Assembly: GCA_037577475.1 (NCBI GenBank)
Contig: CM075201.1
Span: forward strand, 10,459,501 to 10,523,500
Direction of reading: 5' to 3'
DNA from: Chaunax sp. Z400
Taxonomy: Eukaryota; Chordata; Actinopteri; Lophiiformes; Chaunacidae
DNA: 64,000 bases
Shown one piece after another: positions 1 through 13,575 of the stretch. The notes beneath the pieces are model-generated. The model saw only the letters and a list, made by a program, of their open reading frames with translations. It was not told the DNA's origin and did not search any database. Within the stretch, counting starts at the first letter, position 1; each line of letters opens with the position of its first letter. The position numbers and the translations under genes were made by a program.

Positions 1-3000
1 GCTGCAAGACTTCTGAGCATTAACCTTCACTTCATAACTTATTCAGGTATATTACATAATATTAGAATAACACCTGATGTGTGTCTCCATCTCAACTGCT
101 AAGTCAGAGAGGTGCTGCCTTATAGATAAATGCCAGCCACAGAGAGATTCTGAAATTTGAATTTTTCAGTTGTTAAAGTGACTGAATTTCATCAACTTCA
201 GTGACTGAGCTTAATTTCCTGCACAATTACAGCAAATGAGCACTAAGTGCTTAACGTCCCCTGTCATTAAGAGGAATTCTATTTGAGCATAATCATAGGG
301 CATTAATCATCGACCAGCAGCTCACAGTCAGGGACAGAAGCTCAAGATAATCACTAGCGTCTTTATAATTGTACATCTTGAATGGACAAGGAGCTTCCTT
401 CCCTGCAGATGCGCACTCATACGCTCTATTCATCTTCGTCTTCCGCCCAGTGACGATGGCTTGGCATCATGTGTCAGCTGCAGATGCACACAGTCTCCCG
501 ATGCAACTATGATCTGATGTTTAGTCAGGTCCTCAAAGCCTCCTCCATGATTTAATCCAGCCAGAGACATTTGAGTGGCCCCATATCAAGTCCTTCTGCC
601 AGTGCAAGCTTATATCCAGAGGCCTCTGCAGTAATACTTCAGCAGAGAGACATTTTCTCTGAGTCATAAAACAAGCTGCATCATGGGATGACTGTTCAAG
701 GGTGCAAAAGATGCTATTTATGCTGTTGAATAGTTTAATGTCTTTATTAATGTCAGCTGGTGTTTAAGTAGAGCAACAGTGTGCTACAAAACCGAGCCTA
801 TGGCGTATCAACCTTTGGACGTATACAGCTAAATTATTAACTGTAGAGTATACAGTGGGTATATAAATACATCTAGTCCACTGGTAACTCAGTGGAAATC
901 ACCATCTGTTACATTATTGTGCTTCATGTGTGTTTATGCAACAAAACGACATTGCTGTATACGTATAAATAGTTGTGATGAAGACTCAGGCCAAGTCCCT
1001 GGATTACAGACACAAAGGAAAAGGGGGAGAGGGGTCTTTTTAGCAATCCTATGAGTCATCATCATTAGACTAGAGGAAGACTTGACATACAGTTAGCTTC
1101 AAAATTGCTACAAAGAACCCAGCTTGCAACACAAAAAGGCTTTAGCTTGTGTTATTTGCTGCCATCCATTATGTTTATGTAACAACTCCCATGATCCTCC
1201 CTGTTAGAATTCAGCCTCCTGAAGCATTTTCTTTCTTTTTTTTAGTCTTGTCTTGTTGTTTTCAATGCTGGACTTCAGGGGTCAGAGTCAGGTCTCTCCT
1301 CTGGGTCTCCCTTTGCTGCAAGGGCATAGCATCCTGACAACACCAAAAGAAAGTGAGTTGGCATCATTTGTAAGGTAGCGGTGTTTGCAGCGTCCCACAT
1401 CAGTATTGGCGGGTTCCTGGTGTACGTCTCGGTCTCGGTCTACTGTGTCATAGTATATATTTTCCTATATCACAATACCGTGACATATCAAAAACATTTC
1501 CTGAAAGATCAATTGAGAAATTGATGTGATTCATTGCATGAATCCACAATCATGAAACTATCCTGTGATGTTCCGGTGCTTAAATATGTGAAAGACGTGG
1601 GCTAACTATGGTGATTAATCTCTCTCTTTAGCTGCTGAATTTAATCTGTGAACGTCCCAGGTTCCATGTGTGGCAGAGACTTCTGTTTAAAAGCTGAACC
1701 TGAACCGGAGGGACTCATCAATTCAATTATTAGTCTTGGAAACCAGTTTTGAAAGGGAACAATGTTCATTTATTGTTCATTGAAGAAAGAGCAACTAAAG
1801 ATCATTAGTTGATGTTTTCACACTTTTTTTATGGCTATGACAATCAAGTAAAATTGTGACCTTTAGAGGTGATGGTAAGCAGATTTTTATTACCTTTGGA
1901 CAGAGACAGGCTGGGTGTTTTTCCCTGCTTTCATTCTTTATGTTAAGATATTTGGCTACTGGCTTTAGCTTAAATTTTAGTCTCTGCAAGAGAATATTTC
2001 CCAAAAATGTCCATCTAGTCCTTTTTTTTTTGATGAAATGTCTGAAACTCACACAAAATGCCAATCATAATTAAAAAAAAAAAAAAAGGAAGGGAACATA
2101 TTTATATGAGTTGTTTGATCTGACCGACAGCTCAAAAACTAAGGATATTTAGCTTATGGCCATAAAAGACGAAGGCTGACATTTGAGACTCTAGAATGAG
2201 CAAATGTTTTCCATTTCTGATTAGAATATTATTATTGGACCGTTGCCGATTAATATTCTGTCAATCTAATCATTTAATCTGCATATACGCTGACTTTATG
2301 ATGGACACAGGTGGATATTTGTCACAATATTCATGTGCAATGAAAAAGTGATGAGCAATAGCAGAAAAAAAAAGAATTATTTAAAAAAATAAAAATCATC
2401 ACAAACCATGAAAAGCCACTCTAATCCTTAACCAAAGATAGTGAAGCCAGCAGAGGAAAGGCTTTTGCTCAGTCTTGTCTATAGCAACAAATTTCCAAGC
2501 AGGCTCATTCAACTTACTTCTATTTGGAAAAATTTCAACATAATTATTTAAAGGCTTCTGTCAGCATCACTCTTAAATGCCACAGAAGAACATAGGTTAA
2601 TGCTATAAAAGATTTGTGCTAATCCCCACATGATGACATTGAAGCCGTATCTTTATCACACAGTGTTCCTCTGGGGAAGCTCATGTTTTGCCTGATGTAG
2701 AAACATAATTAATGAAATGCAAGTTAGAGGACAATGTGAGTCTTCAGGGCCATAGTGTGGACGGTTGCTGTAGTGTCTGTTTCGAAGTGGCCACAGCAAC
2801 ATGCATGGCAGGTGGCAGGTGCTTACTGTATGTGAGAGGCAAAGAATGAGACATGACTCGTTTGTGGCCACTTAATACTTTCCGCAAGGCCCCACAGCAG
2901 GTTTTTCCAGTCGGGGTTTTAAGGAGGTGAAGAGCCAAGTTACAACACGGAGTCCAAACACTGCAGACATTATGACTAAATGTATTACAAATACTTACTT

Positions 3001-3067
3001 TCATATTTGAGGCAAAAAGGCCAATGTGGAGACCAAGCTAAATTACAAGAAAGGGGGGCAGAGTCTT

Positions 3068-3126
3068 CAGTCACTCTGAGATTAAGCCGTTGAGAAGAGC
3101 TGGCCAGTTAACCATTTTACCATATA

Positions 3127-3159
<33 letters not shown>

Positions 3160-3311
3160 ACATTTTTTTTCTTTTTTTCCCCCAGTCACTCTTAGATTAA
3201 GCTGTTGAGTAGAGCTGGCCAATTAAACATTTTTTTTTACCATATTATTATTTTTATCATTATTATTTATTTTCCCAGTCACTCTTAGATTACGTCGTTG
3301 AGTACAGTAGA
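3068..3311. repeat. Three-copy local tandem repeat with (AAT)n tract
   Basis: A unit beginning CAGTCACTCT and continuing AGATTAAG...GTTGAG...AGAGCTGGCCA starts at 3068, 3183 and 3276, giving spacings of 115 and 93 bases. Copies one and two also share the following ACCATAT stretch. Copy three is cut short after the GTTGAG part. Between copies one and two lies an AAT microsatellite (about 3125-3158) and poly-T. The copies differ by several substitutions, so the duplication is not very recent. Confidence 0.8.
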
Positions 3312-4670
3312 AAATGCATCGAAACCGAAATGTGTCTTCTTCAGGGCCTGACCCATTGTGGGTCAAAACCAGTTGCCGTTTTCCTTTTTGCGATGCTTTG
3401 AGAGATTTTTTACTTCCTTAGATATGCCCTAATCGATTAAAAGGCATATTAACTAAACCCTTTGTCAATGTTAGCATGCCTGAGGTAAGCCCAGAGGCTT
3501 TTCTTTGTCAACAGTTGACTAGTTAAACTTCTGGAGCACCTACCATTCACCTGGAATTTACCACTTTATAACCACGAGCACCCACTCAGCTTTTATTATT
3601 TTTGTGTGATTTGTTATCACAGTATCAAATTCAAAGTTTCATCAACAAATTCATAAATGATCTACAAGCACCTCAGACACATTTAGAAGAACTGCCTGTT
3701 CTGCACGTAGACCTGATGATGTGCAGATATTTCATTGTGATGCTTTGGCTCCAACTCTCACTTCTCAAACTAAACACCACACAGACAGACAGACAGACAT
3801 GGACAGCTTGTCTGTTTCTCCTCACGCATTTACCCAGTCTGCAGAAATATCTCACAATTAACATCATACGAACTGTCACTGCCTTGTACAAGCCTTGTAT
3901 CTACTGCGGTTTTAAAGTACTTCATAAGCCTAAAGGTCATACATTCATCATTATAGATCACACTTACAGGGAATCATCAACTGAAAGGGCTATTTAAACT
4001 ACAGCTATATTGTGTTGTTTTGTTGTTGATGATTAATTAAAGACAAATACAGTGTGCATTCTTTATGTGACAAACAAAGTACTTAAATTAAGTTAATTTA
4101 AACATAGTTCACCAGAGGTTCACTTCAATGTTGTGGAGTTTCCTGGAAACAGAGCAGTGAAGGTCACAACTGATTAACTAATCAGGCCATTGTAGATAAC
4201 TAAGCTGGCAAAGTCAAATTTACCATATAAAAGAGACAGTTCCACAGAATCACTCTGCTCTGACCTCTCAGGGTAAACCGTAAACACATTGTTGGAAACA
4301 GATAAGCTGAGCTGGCTGCATACAAAAACCTTAGACCGGAAAGGATTCACACAAGGAAACATGAGCATGAAAAAAACAACAGTCTTCAGAGCTCTGAGCT
4401 CTAGTCTGTCTTTTTAACCATCAGCAATAACCAAAGCTTTAGGGTGTATATCTACAGTCACACTATATTAGAGTTCATATATCACAGTAATGTTTTTATA
4501 CTGCCATGTATCCTTCTCATAGCAGCCATTGTTCTCTTTATGAAAATCCTTAAGGCCAACACAAACACACATTGCATCAGACTTTGAAGAAAAAGTCTAA
4601 CATTTTGGAAATATTCTTAGATCTATTGTTTATAGCAAAGACTTACAAGGGACAATTGATACTATTACAT

Positions 4671-5065
4671 TTACCTCAGCCAAGGAGGTCATGTTTTCAC
4701 CCGTGTCTGTTTGTTTGTTGGATTCTCAGCAGGATTATGCAAATATAGCATGGATTGAATGGATTTCCATGAAACTTGGTGGAAACATGAGTCTTGGACC
4801 AGAATAGACCCCTTCAAATTTTGGTGTGGATCTGGATAAAAGGGTGGATCCATGATTTTTTTTTCCCCCACTTTCTTTAACATTGCGAAACTGAGCGTTT
4901 TCCGACATTTTCTTTGATTTCTCAGGGAATAATGCTTGGATCTTGATGAAAATCAAGCATATTTAGGGGTTGGTGTCTCTGAGTGTTTACAATTTGCGGA
5001 TTGTGCGGATCCAATGATGGCTGTAACAAATCTAGTAACCTTAAATTATGGATGCAAGGCTATGA
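4671..5065. mobile_element. Fish interspersed repeat, inverted-terminal type
   Basis: The stretch beginning CCTCAGCCAAGGAGGTCATG and running through a segment reading GGATTTCCATGAAACTTGG and a later TTTCTTTAACATTGCGA is recognisable as a repeat family that is very common in teleost genomes. The open frame on the minus strand here is a known by-product of this family rather than a gene. The right end is indistinct. A related end sequence is present at about 28075-28105. Confidence 0.7.
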
Positions 5066-5669
5066 ATATGATTTTGGATAAGGTCTGAATGAATTAAAGG
5101 GAACTGTTGGGTATGATATGCTCTACTGAGTGCCATTCGAGTTGTTTACTTAATATGAATCGAGGATTCATCTTCTCCTCCAGTCCTCATAGGAAACATT
5201 TGACTATGGCACACTTTGATTCATACAGATCAAACAAACTGTTTAAAAGGAGGCAGACCTTTAGAAACTCGTGACAAGCGGTTACAGGTGCCAGAAAACC
5301 AACTGTCTACAGAATCCAGTGCGTATGAGTGTAAATATGTTAACAGAATTTGATCAACTCTGCTTCAGGTTTTGAGCTGGGAATCACAACCATTCCTTTG
5401 TCCTCCTCCCACTGCGATTGACACATCCACACCCCCTACAGGCAGGGGTACCAGACTATTTTTATGAGGTGTGGGTGTTCATACTGTGGCGACGCTGACT
5501 GGTTTTGCCTCTGAGCTCTTCTGCACATTGATTCAGAGCCGTTATGCAAGGCTATTGCGCCCCATCCTTTTACGATTGGACACTCCAACTCCCACACGCC
5601 CACCTCCCTGCCTACACACTCACTTCAGGAACACCTCCTCCAGTGCAAAATCTCACAATAACAACTTAC

Positions 5670-6035
5670 CCCATGTCTGCAGGCTTGCTCATTCAAAGCT
5701 TTGACCCAGGTTCTCTGCCAGTGGTCCCTGATGGACTTGAAGGAGAACAGGGAGGTCAACAAGCCTTTAACCCCAGCCTCAGATGCAGATCCTCCATCCC
5801 AGCCAGAGCGGAGCCTCATCAGGAAGCCCCACACACCCCCAGGCAGGCTGTGGTGGGGCTGTGTGTGGGTGAGCTGCAGCCAGGCCAGGTTTCTCCGGTC
5901 CTGCTTGGCTATGCTCCTGGCTCTCCACATTCGCAGTAGGGTCAGCGAGTACTGGAAAAGCCATACCAGCACGATGAGCAAAGAGGCTAGGAAGAGACCC
6001 AGTAGACAGAGCCAGCTCAACTCCTGGAGCTCCAT
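5670..6035 (-). CDS. c2cd2l: C2 domain-containing protein 2-like (TMEM24), first coding exon only
   Basis: C2CD2L/TMEM24 is an ER-anchored lipid transfer protein that carries phosphatidylinositol to the plasma membrane at ER-PM contacts through an SMP domain. Only the N-terminus (122 aa) lies here. Residues about 6-28 form one strongly hydrophobic segment ending VWLFQYSL, the membrane anchor. The exon ends in GVKGLLTSLFSFKS...WVKALNEQACRHG, the conserved start of the SMP region and very close to human C2CD2L. The ATG at 6035 is chosen because the only earlier in-frame start is a GTG. The exon ends in phase 0 before GTAAGT. Exons 2 onward are outside the window or unseen, so this is a partial gene. 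The paralogue C2CD2 shares this architecture, but the dpagt1/hinfp/abcg4 neighbours favour c2cd2l. It lies head to head with dpagt1, 2.4 kb away. Confidence 0.88.
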
Positions 6036-8404
6036 CACCGTCTCCCGGAGCCTCTCATATCACCAGATGGAAATCTCAGGACTGTCAGTCGCGGCAGATC
6101 AGCTCCCTTTAGCCTGTGAGTGGCAGCAGTCAGTGTCAGTCATCGTGGTTCAAGGTGCACTTAAAAGTTACAACAGGAATACACGGTGAGGTGGTGGCTA
6201 TTTTATGGACGCATTAACTTTAATTGACACCACGTGCGTGTACAAGACGCTCATGCACTGAAACTGCGTTAACGTTTCGTATATATTTGAAAATGGACGA
6301 TACGTTTTGCAAGAGGACATTGCAAGCGCGGTTTAGCGGAATAAACTCCGACAATCATCCGTAGCTTCATCCCTACCTACCGTTCAACTCAAACAGTCTG
6401 AGCTGCAGGCTCCAGGTAATCCAAGGCAGGGCATCGGTAACGTGAAACTGGCTCCCTGGCAATGTGCAGCGCTGCCAACGACAAATGCGTGTGTCCCATC
6501 TCCGTGTCATCAGCGATGTGTCGACTGGTGTCTGTCTGCTGTCACTGATGGTAACAAAAACAACCCTCTGTTCTCCTTTACTGCGTTGTAGTCTACCTTA
6601 CGTTTGAGGTCTCCGCTGGTAGTGCATTGCTGCCTCTCTGCAACGATGATTTGACAGGCAGTAGCAGTGGCCTACTGTGAGCGCTGAGGGGGAGGACCGC
6701 ATTGGCGAAAGGAAGTGAAATGAGAGCCTTCAAAATAAAAGCCGAAAACTTAAAACGTAAGAGAAGTCCGAATTTTTCACCGAACCAAGAAATAAACCCT
6801 GTTCTACGGAAGATGATAAGGGCCACGTGAATTTTGTTTTTCTGAGAGTAAAGTCATAATTCTGAGTTCAAAGTCAGAAGTCTAATATTTTTTCTAGGTC
6901 AGGAAAAACAACTCAGAATTCCACCGTATTCTCAGAATTCTGACTTTAATCTCAGAATTCTGACATTATTCATAGGAGTCCGACTTCGTAAAACAAAATT
7001 TAAATTAAAAAAAATTATGTGGTCTAATCCTATTCGGTATTGTTCATTGTGTGTCTGACTCAATGCATTACATTTAGGCATGTTTTTGGATTATTGTCTG
7101 CACAGTCTACGGATGGTTGTACATTTCTCAGACAATATTTTGCACATTCCACTCTTGGTTATTACCATTATTTTATATTTATTATTTTGTTGTTGTTGTT
7201 GTTTTACTCTCTCTTACTGTATGTATTGTTATTATTATTATTGTTGTATTGTTATTCACCAAAACACAAAAAGGTAATGGACTCTGATTTTGATTTCGTT
7301 ACTTTCAAATTTGTTTGTGAACGTGTACCACTTTAACATATGGGGCCTGCATTATTACATAAATCTAATTTTGTGGCTATGTTATGTTGAGGGTGCAAAA
7401 ATAACATTCTTAAACTTTAATTCATTTTGTTTATGGGGCACAATCCTAAATAAAGTTGTGTTTAATGTTAGATGTTTAAAATTTAAAAAATATTCAATAA
7501 TAAAATAATCATGGGATTTTGAAAAAGACACCAAAGTGTTTAATAGCAAATTTTCTTGAGTAATTTGTGTCATATGAAAATGCACATAATGTAACATATA
7601 GTTATAAGCTTACTATTGTTTTCAGATTCAAGACTACTCACAAAAATCAGTCAAGAGTGACCAAACCTTGTATATTGAGGGTTATCAATGTCAATAAAAA
7701 CTTGCCCTTCATATAGATGTACAGCCAATTTAAAAACAGATTTTTTTTTCTGAAATTGGGATAGAAATGAGTGTTGCGTTTTTAAATCCATTATGCATTA
7801 GAAAAATAGTTTTTGACAGCAGGTGACTGAAGCTCATTGTACTACTGAATATAAACCACAGAAGAATATGTCACTTCCGTGTTAGTTGAATGACTGGAAG
7901 CTGACAATGATGTAAATCTCAAGTGAACGATGTACCGAGAGAAGAGAGCAAATATAGTGATATTTTATGTACAAAAATACGACGAATTATATTTATTAAA
8001 TTTGAATTGTATTTTAATTCAACTACTATTCCGGTTCCAGCTAACTAACATTTTATTTGACATTTTATTTCGAAGAGTTCGACCGGAAGTGCAAGCTCTG
8101 CTTAACATTTGAGCGTGAACGGATGAACTAATGTCAGACGTGGTGTAAAGACAAACAGAAAGTGAACAGATGATCTCGCCTATAACCCGTAATGCAAGAT
8201 GTTATAGATTACAGTTTTGACTAGTGGATTTATTTTTGTTTAACGCCGGAATCACGGAGATGTACTGTGTTCTAAAATAACGATATGACATGTATTTACC
8301 TCAGTGAAGATAGCCATAGCTCGTTCATCGATCGCCTGAGGAGGCAACGTCAGATTAGCTAGAAACCTGATTTGATCTGTCAGACTCACCAAAAGCCTGA
8401 AAAC
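6036..8404. promoter_or_regulatory. Divergent intergenic region between c2cd2l and dpagt1
   Basis: This 2.4 kb separates two genes transcribed away from each other, so it must contain both promoters and 5' untranslated sequence. The left part, up to about 6800, is relatively CpG-containing, as expected near the c2cd2l start. The middle, 7000-8000, is AT-rich and low in complexity and holds a tandem repeat (6841-6990) and TTG/TTA-rich runs (7168-7256). No TATA box or transcription start could be fixed from sequence alone. Confidence 0.5.
6841..6990. repeat. Tandem repeat of a CTCAGAATTCTGACTTTAAT unit
   Basis: A unit close to CTCAGAATTCTGACTTTAAT recurs imperfectly, clearest at 6931-6972, with degenerate versions and inverted copies (for example AAAGTCAGAAGTC) to the left. 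This AATTC-rich simple repeat is familiar in fish genomes. The mixed orientation lets parts of it fold back on itself. Confidence 0.7.
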
Positions 8405-11400
8405 ATGCCAGCGGTTCCTTACCTCCCGCTGGTGATCAACTGTTTCATGTCGGCACTCGGCTGCATGGCCACATTGAAACTCATTCCTGCTTTTAAACAA
8501 CATTTCATCTCAGCCAGATTGTACGGAATGGACCTAAACAAAACAAACAAAAAGGAAGTGTGAGTCATTTTCTGACATATCCCATGATTGCATCCCTCAG
8601 AGTATGTTTGATATAATGACAAATGTTGCTCTTTTCATGCCCTAATTCTTATCTTGTTACTCCTCATGGGCACCCTTCTTTGCAGCCCAGAGTCCCAAGG
8701 AGTCATCAGTGGGACTGTCTTCCTCATCATCCTCTTCTGCTTCATCCCAGTGCCTTTCCTTAGCTGCTTTGTAGGAGATCAGTGCATGGGCTTCCCTCAT
8801 GATGAGGTGGGTTTGATTGATGTATATCCATAACCCTCAGATCTGAAGCCTAACTCTGTGTTTCTGTTGTTCCTGGTCAGTTTGTACAGCTGATTGGTGC
8901 ACTTCTGGCCATCTGTTGCATGATCTTCCTGGGCTTTGCCGATGACGTGCTGAACCTCCAATGGAGACACAAGCTCCTGCTTCCCACCATGGCTTCCCTG
9001 CCGCTGCTCATGGTCTATTTTGTCAACTTTGGCAACACAGTCATTGTGGTGCCCAAACCCTTCAGAGCCCTGCTTGGGCTGCACTTGGATCTGGGTACGT
9101 TGGCCGGTTCTTTGTAGCAGCAAGGTAGCTCAGACATCGTACTCCAGCTGCTTCTGTGGGAGTACAGGATGTTCCTAGATATAATCCCTCCTACATGATC
9201 TTTGTTTGACTTCCATCCACTGTAAAGCAGAATATCAGTGCAATGAAATATGAATGTACTTCAAAAACTTAAAGCACTTGTTTTTGATCATGAAAAATGG
9301 TGCTTTTTTGTCCAATATGCTGATGGACATGCAGAAACATTTTGGTGAAATACATTACATCATGCAAGAAATGTTGCAGTCATACTGTATATGATTTAAT
9401 TTCCGATCTTCTGCAGGTATTCTCTACTATGTCTACATGGGAATGCTCGCAGTATTCTGCACAAACGCCATCAACATTCTTGCAGGCATCAATGGCATAG
9501 AGTCAGGTCAAGCACTGTTTATTTCTGGCTCCATTATCGTCTTCAACCTGCTGGAGCTCAGTGGTATGCAGTTTACTTACTTTCTCACCTTCAGCATTAC
9601 AGAGCACACCCTCTACACTGGAAATCATGAATGTGTTGGATTTAAGTGTGGAATGTTTGTATCACATTGGCAGGGTTTGTCACTCTTTACAGAATGAATG
9701 TGCTACTGCTTGATTTACAAATATGGACATTTTACCATGTTTCCTGATGCACTGAATATCCTCCTAACATGCAAAATGCTGAATATGTTTCATCTTTCGT
9801 TTGGTTTGTTGTGGTATCTGTCAGGAGATTACCGTGATGACCATGTTTTCTCCCTCTACTTCATGATCCCGTTCTTCTTCACCACATTAGCACTTTTTTA
9901 TCACAACTGGTAAGTTGAACCTAATACCTGAGGCAGTTTTAAGAAAAATGTAGAGGGTTATACGATATGTCCCCACCCCTGTATTCTGTCAACTTGCTGC
10001 CGATTTTGTCACAGGTATCCCTCATCTGCGTTTGTGGGAGACACTTTCTGCTACTTTGCTGGGATGACGTTTGCTGTGGTCGGCATCCTGGGACACTTCA
10101 GCAAAACAATGCTGCTGTTCTTCATTCCTCAAGTGGTTAACTTTCTCTACTCTTTGCCTCAGCTTTTTCATATCATCCCCTGTCCCAGACACCGGCTCCC
10201 CAGGTAACCTGCTGCTCATGGACTTTGTTTGTGATATATATCATTCATCACGTATACTGATTTATGTACTCTATCTTTCTTCTTTTCTTTCTCACAATGT
10301 CACTGCTAATGAAAGGTTGAATCCAGACACAGGCAAACTGGGGATGAGCTACTCTAAATTCAAAAGAAAGGACCTCTCTAAATTAGGGCACCTCATTCTG
10401 ACGGTAAAGCTCTTATTCTTGTGTATTCTGTGTTTACTGATTGCATAAAACCATTGTGAATATGCCTTTCATATCCCTGTCACATTTTATCAGAGCCCAG
10501 GGTAACGTCGTCAGATTGCTTATTATGTCTGAACAACTCAGATCTCATTAAAAATTATATATTAGCAAATTCTCACAGAAAGCAGCATCCTACTGTAAAT
10601 ACGAGCTGCGTGTGATAAGTCCATGGCCTATGCAAGAAGGAGGTGAATTATACAGCTCTCATTCCATCCATGTGCAGCACAACTCAATGAGTGACTATGT
10701 AGAAAGTCTGAAGTTAATACATTTTGTGGTATTTCTGTTTCGGGCACCCATAGACCGCTACCTCTTCGGTAGTGATGACGATGTCATCACTGCTTTCTGT
10801 AGGTCGTAGACACCGACATCTGCAAAGAAGGAATATCTATATGCTCCATGAACACTGGACTAAGTGTGTAAATGTAGGAGGGGACTATGCTGAAAAATAA
10901 ATGTGCTACATGTAGGTTTTCCAAAGTTAACTCTTTCTACCTTAGGCCATGAACTTACCAGTAACCCACGCACATGTGGTGAAACCTTAAAAGGCAATGC
11001 TGGCAGGCTTCTTAGAATCACAGAGGAGCCTCTCATGAGATAACACTTGAATTCCCCTATTAATTATTCAGACATTCTGACAGAATTTCCATTTTGTTCC
11101 TCTTCATTATATTACTTCAGCATTTGAATCGCTGAAAAGGTTAGAGGTATGGGCAGTGATATCAGACGACTTATGCAGGGTTTCCTAGTAAAACCGTTCT
11201 TATCATGAGGATTTATCTGTGTCGGTAAACACATTCATGAGGCAGAGCTGTGGCCGACCTTCATCTGTGTTTATTGCATGATAAGAAAAATGCATTTCAT
11301 CCTCAACAGGTGGCAGAGATATTGAAGCTGCTAGAAGTGCGAAGAGGCCAGCAGGGAGATGATGATTTTATTGAGTGCAACAACATGACCTTAATAAATC

Positions 11401-11624
11401 TGGTACTGAAAGTACTTGGCCCCATCCATGAGAGAAACCTCACAGTCATCATGCTCATCATACAGGTATAAAAATTTAAAAAAAAACATCTGTTGTGTTC
11501 AAACACAATTAAAGTATATGTGTGTTTCACTGGATGCTCATCTCTGTGTCTCTCCCAGGTGATAGGCAGTGCAGTGGCTTTTGTGATCCGCTACCACCTG
11601 GTGCGGCTCTTCTACGATGTCTAG
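8405..11624 (+). CDS. dpagt1: UDP-GlcNAc:dolichyl-phosphate GlcNAc-1-phosphotransferase
   Basis: DPAGT1 makes GlcNAc-PP-dolichol on the ER membrane, the first committed step of N-linked glycan assembly and the target of tunicamycin. Joined exons are 8405-8559, 8686-8806, 8881-9094, 9417-9563, 9825-9909, 10015-10203, 10316-10403, 11310-11465 and 11559-11624. All phases agree and give 406 aa, against 408 in human. Family landmarks are visible: FLGFADDVLNL with the Asp pair at about residues 113-114, NAINILAGINGIESGQ, DDHVFSLYFMIPFFFTT, YPSSAFVGDTFCYFAGM, and the PCPRHRLPR loop. The C-terminus ...VRLFYDV is identical to human. About ten hydrophobic segments are spread along the chain, as expected for this polytopic enzyme. 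The start is chosen because the next upstream in-frame Met gives an unconserved extension. hinfp follows in the same direction. Confidence 0.96.
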
Positions 11625-13575
11625 ACAGCTACAGGAAAGAGGGGAGAATGACTGACTGAGAATATGTGATATTGTTATGGAACTATTCTACAGGCTCATG
11701 ATTCATCTGCCTTTTAATAGAGTCCATTACATCACTGCTACTTATCTGCCTCAGACTCTACATGCAGTAAAGACTCAGTGCAAGGTTTAAAAGCTGTATT
11801 CCACTTTGTAGAACAGTTTCACATATCAACAGGTGAAGTCTTGGTTATTACTGAAATCTAGAGTTTCAATAATTACAAGGAGGAAAATGTGACTGGGTCT
11901 TAATTATCTGGTGTGTTCACCTTGAAAGTATATTTTTTTTACTTGCTTTTATAAAAAGAAATTGCAGTAAGTCGGGGTCGGGGTCAGTTTTGGTCTTCAG
12001 GGCAGCTAGCATCAATGGCTGACTGCTCCCAAACAGATTTATGGACATATACGTGCCCTAAAATTTTAAAAACTGCTTGAAACTGCTGTAAAAAGCAAAC
12101 ATGTAGTCTCTCACACTTCTACACTCATCAGTCCATGTGACATGGGTGGGAAAGTTGGTATCTTTTTTTGTTTGTGTTGTCTGTGTTTTGTTTTTAACTT
12201 TGGAAAAACGACACAGAATGGTGAGTTTGAAGAAAAGCAATGAAAAAATGAGGCTAGAATTAGTCTGAAGACTATCAGGGAATTAGGTGGAGACAGGTAA
12301 ATAGAGGGGTTACTAGAGATAGAGTGAGATTAGAGTGGGATTCTTGTAAAGGTTAATTGAGGTTTATCCTATGGATGGTGAAAGGAAGAGAATTCATTGA
12401 CATTAAGACTGTTCTGGGGAATTTGATACATAGCTATTTTTTTTTTTATCATTGATTAATTTCTCCCAAAGGGCCTGCAGACATGACAATGTGAACTCAA
12501 CTGGCACTGGACAATTTTGTTTAGGAATGTAACTACAAGAAGGTAATGTTCGCTCTTGAGATGGTAAGCTCAAACTGAGAAATAAAATCTAATTGAAATA
12601 TAATATTGTGACATTATAATTAATAATGAAGTATCCGTATGAAAATACTTAAATACTAGACTATGAATAGATGTGTTGTATTCACAATCTTATCTATAAA
12701 TACTGGTGTATCATCAGCAAAATAATATGGGTAAGTAAAACAAGTATCACTGTATGAGTCAATCAACCAAACTCAATGAGGGAATTTAGCAATGATGCTT
12801 GTTTGTTATTTTTTAATCAAAAGAGGAATATCGATTAATATCAGATTCAGTGTCAGGCCCGAAAATCCAACATCTGCTGGGCTCTACCATTATGATCATT
12901 ATAATGCTTGTTCAGGAATAGTCCTGTAACTCCTGAGACATTAAGTACAGGTGTAGTTGTGTTTATTGTGTTTATCATAAATTTGCTATGTTTATGTGAA
13001 CATTCTCAAAACCTAGTTGTACAATTTTTTTAATAACATTTTGGTATTTCTGTCAGTAGTTAAAAGTAGCAAAACGTTTTAATTTTGGAGTAAAGGTGTT
13101 TCTTCTATGTACTATAGTTCCTAGATAGTCGTTGTTGCACGGGGGCACAAATTAATGAGACACACTAGGAACGCACTGTACTGTACACTGAGGCGGAACA
13201 AACGACACTATGGAACTGTTAAAATGTGCGTTTAATCAGAGGATATATCAGCGCTGCACACAGCCCGCGTTCTTGTGGCTGGTCCAAACAAATATCCCGT
13301 CAACATTGTGTCACTGCCTTTAAACAGCGACGTATTGAGTTGAGGCTCATTTTAAAACTAAGATTTTGACCGAGTTTATGTTTGTCATCTGTTAAAGTTT
13401 TCCAGGATGACATATTTGAGCTAAAGCTCCTCTAGAGCTGCTAAATGATTTGTGGTTATCAACCCGCTCCCAGCTAGCACTCTGTACCTGCCAGGTTATG
13501 TTTAACCCTGGGTGACGTTTGTGGTTTAAGTCTCTTTAAAACATACTACACTCATCCAACATCTGACTCCGAGAG
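11625..13575. other. dpagt1 3' UTR and hinfp upstream region
   Basis: No coding exon is visible. The dpagt1 3' untranslated region begins at 11625, and an AATAAA at 12581-12586 is a plausible but distant poly(A) signal. The rest is AT-rich. The last 400 bases, approaching the hinfp start at 13576, are less AT-rich and contain several CpGs, which fits a promoter, but no specific element can be named. Confidence 0.4.

Larger units (their letters stand above)
1..5669. other. Non-coding left flank, probable c2cd2l intron 1
   Basis: No exon could be supported here on either strand. Because the first coding exon of c2cd2l (minus strand) ends at a clear splice donor at 5670, this stretch is most simply its first intron, with later exons off the left edge; a short missed exon cannot be excluded. 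It contains a triplicated local repeat with an AAT microsatellite (3068-3311) and a fish interspersed repeat (about 4671-5065). The open frames seen, such as a 131-codon plus-strand frame at 3602-3997, lack splice context or recognisable domains and look like chance. Confidence 0.55.

Noticed and set aside
3602..3997. 131-codon plus-strand frame as a gene
   Set aside because: No domain, no signal peptide, no splice or promoter context, and low-complexity residues (QTDRQT from a CAGA repeat). It lies in the presumed c2cd2l intron.
4689..4956. Minus-strand frames of 64 and 73 codons
   Set aside because: They come from a common fish interspersed repeat and recur wherever that repeat is found.
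5544..6189. Plus-strand frames of 131 and 162 codons
   Set aside because: They are antisense to the c2cd2l first exon, whose minus-strand frame matches a known protein through a conserved membrane anchor and SMP start.
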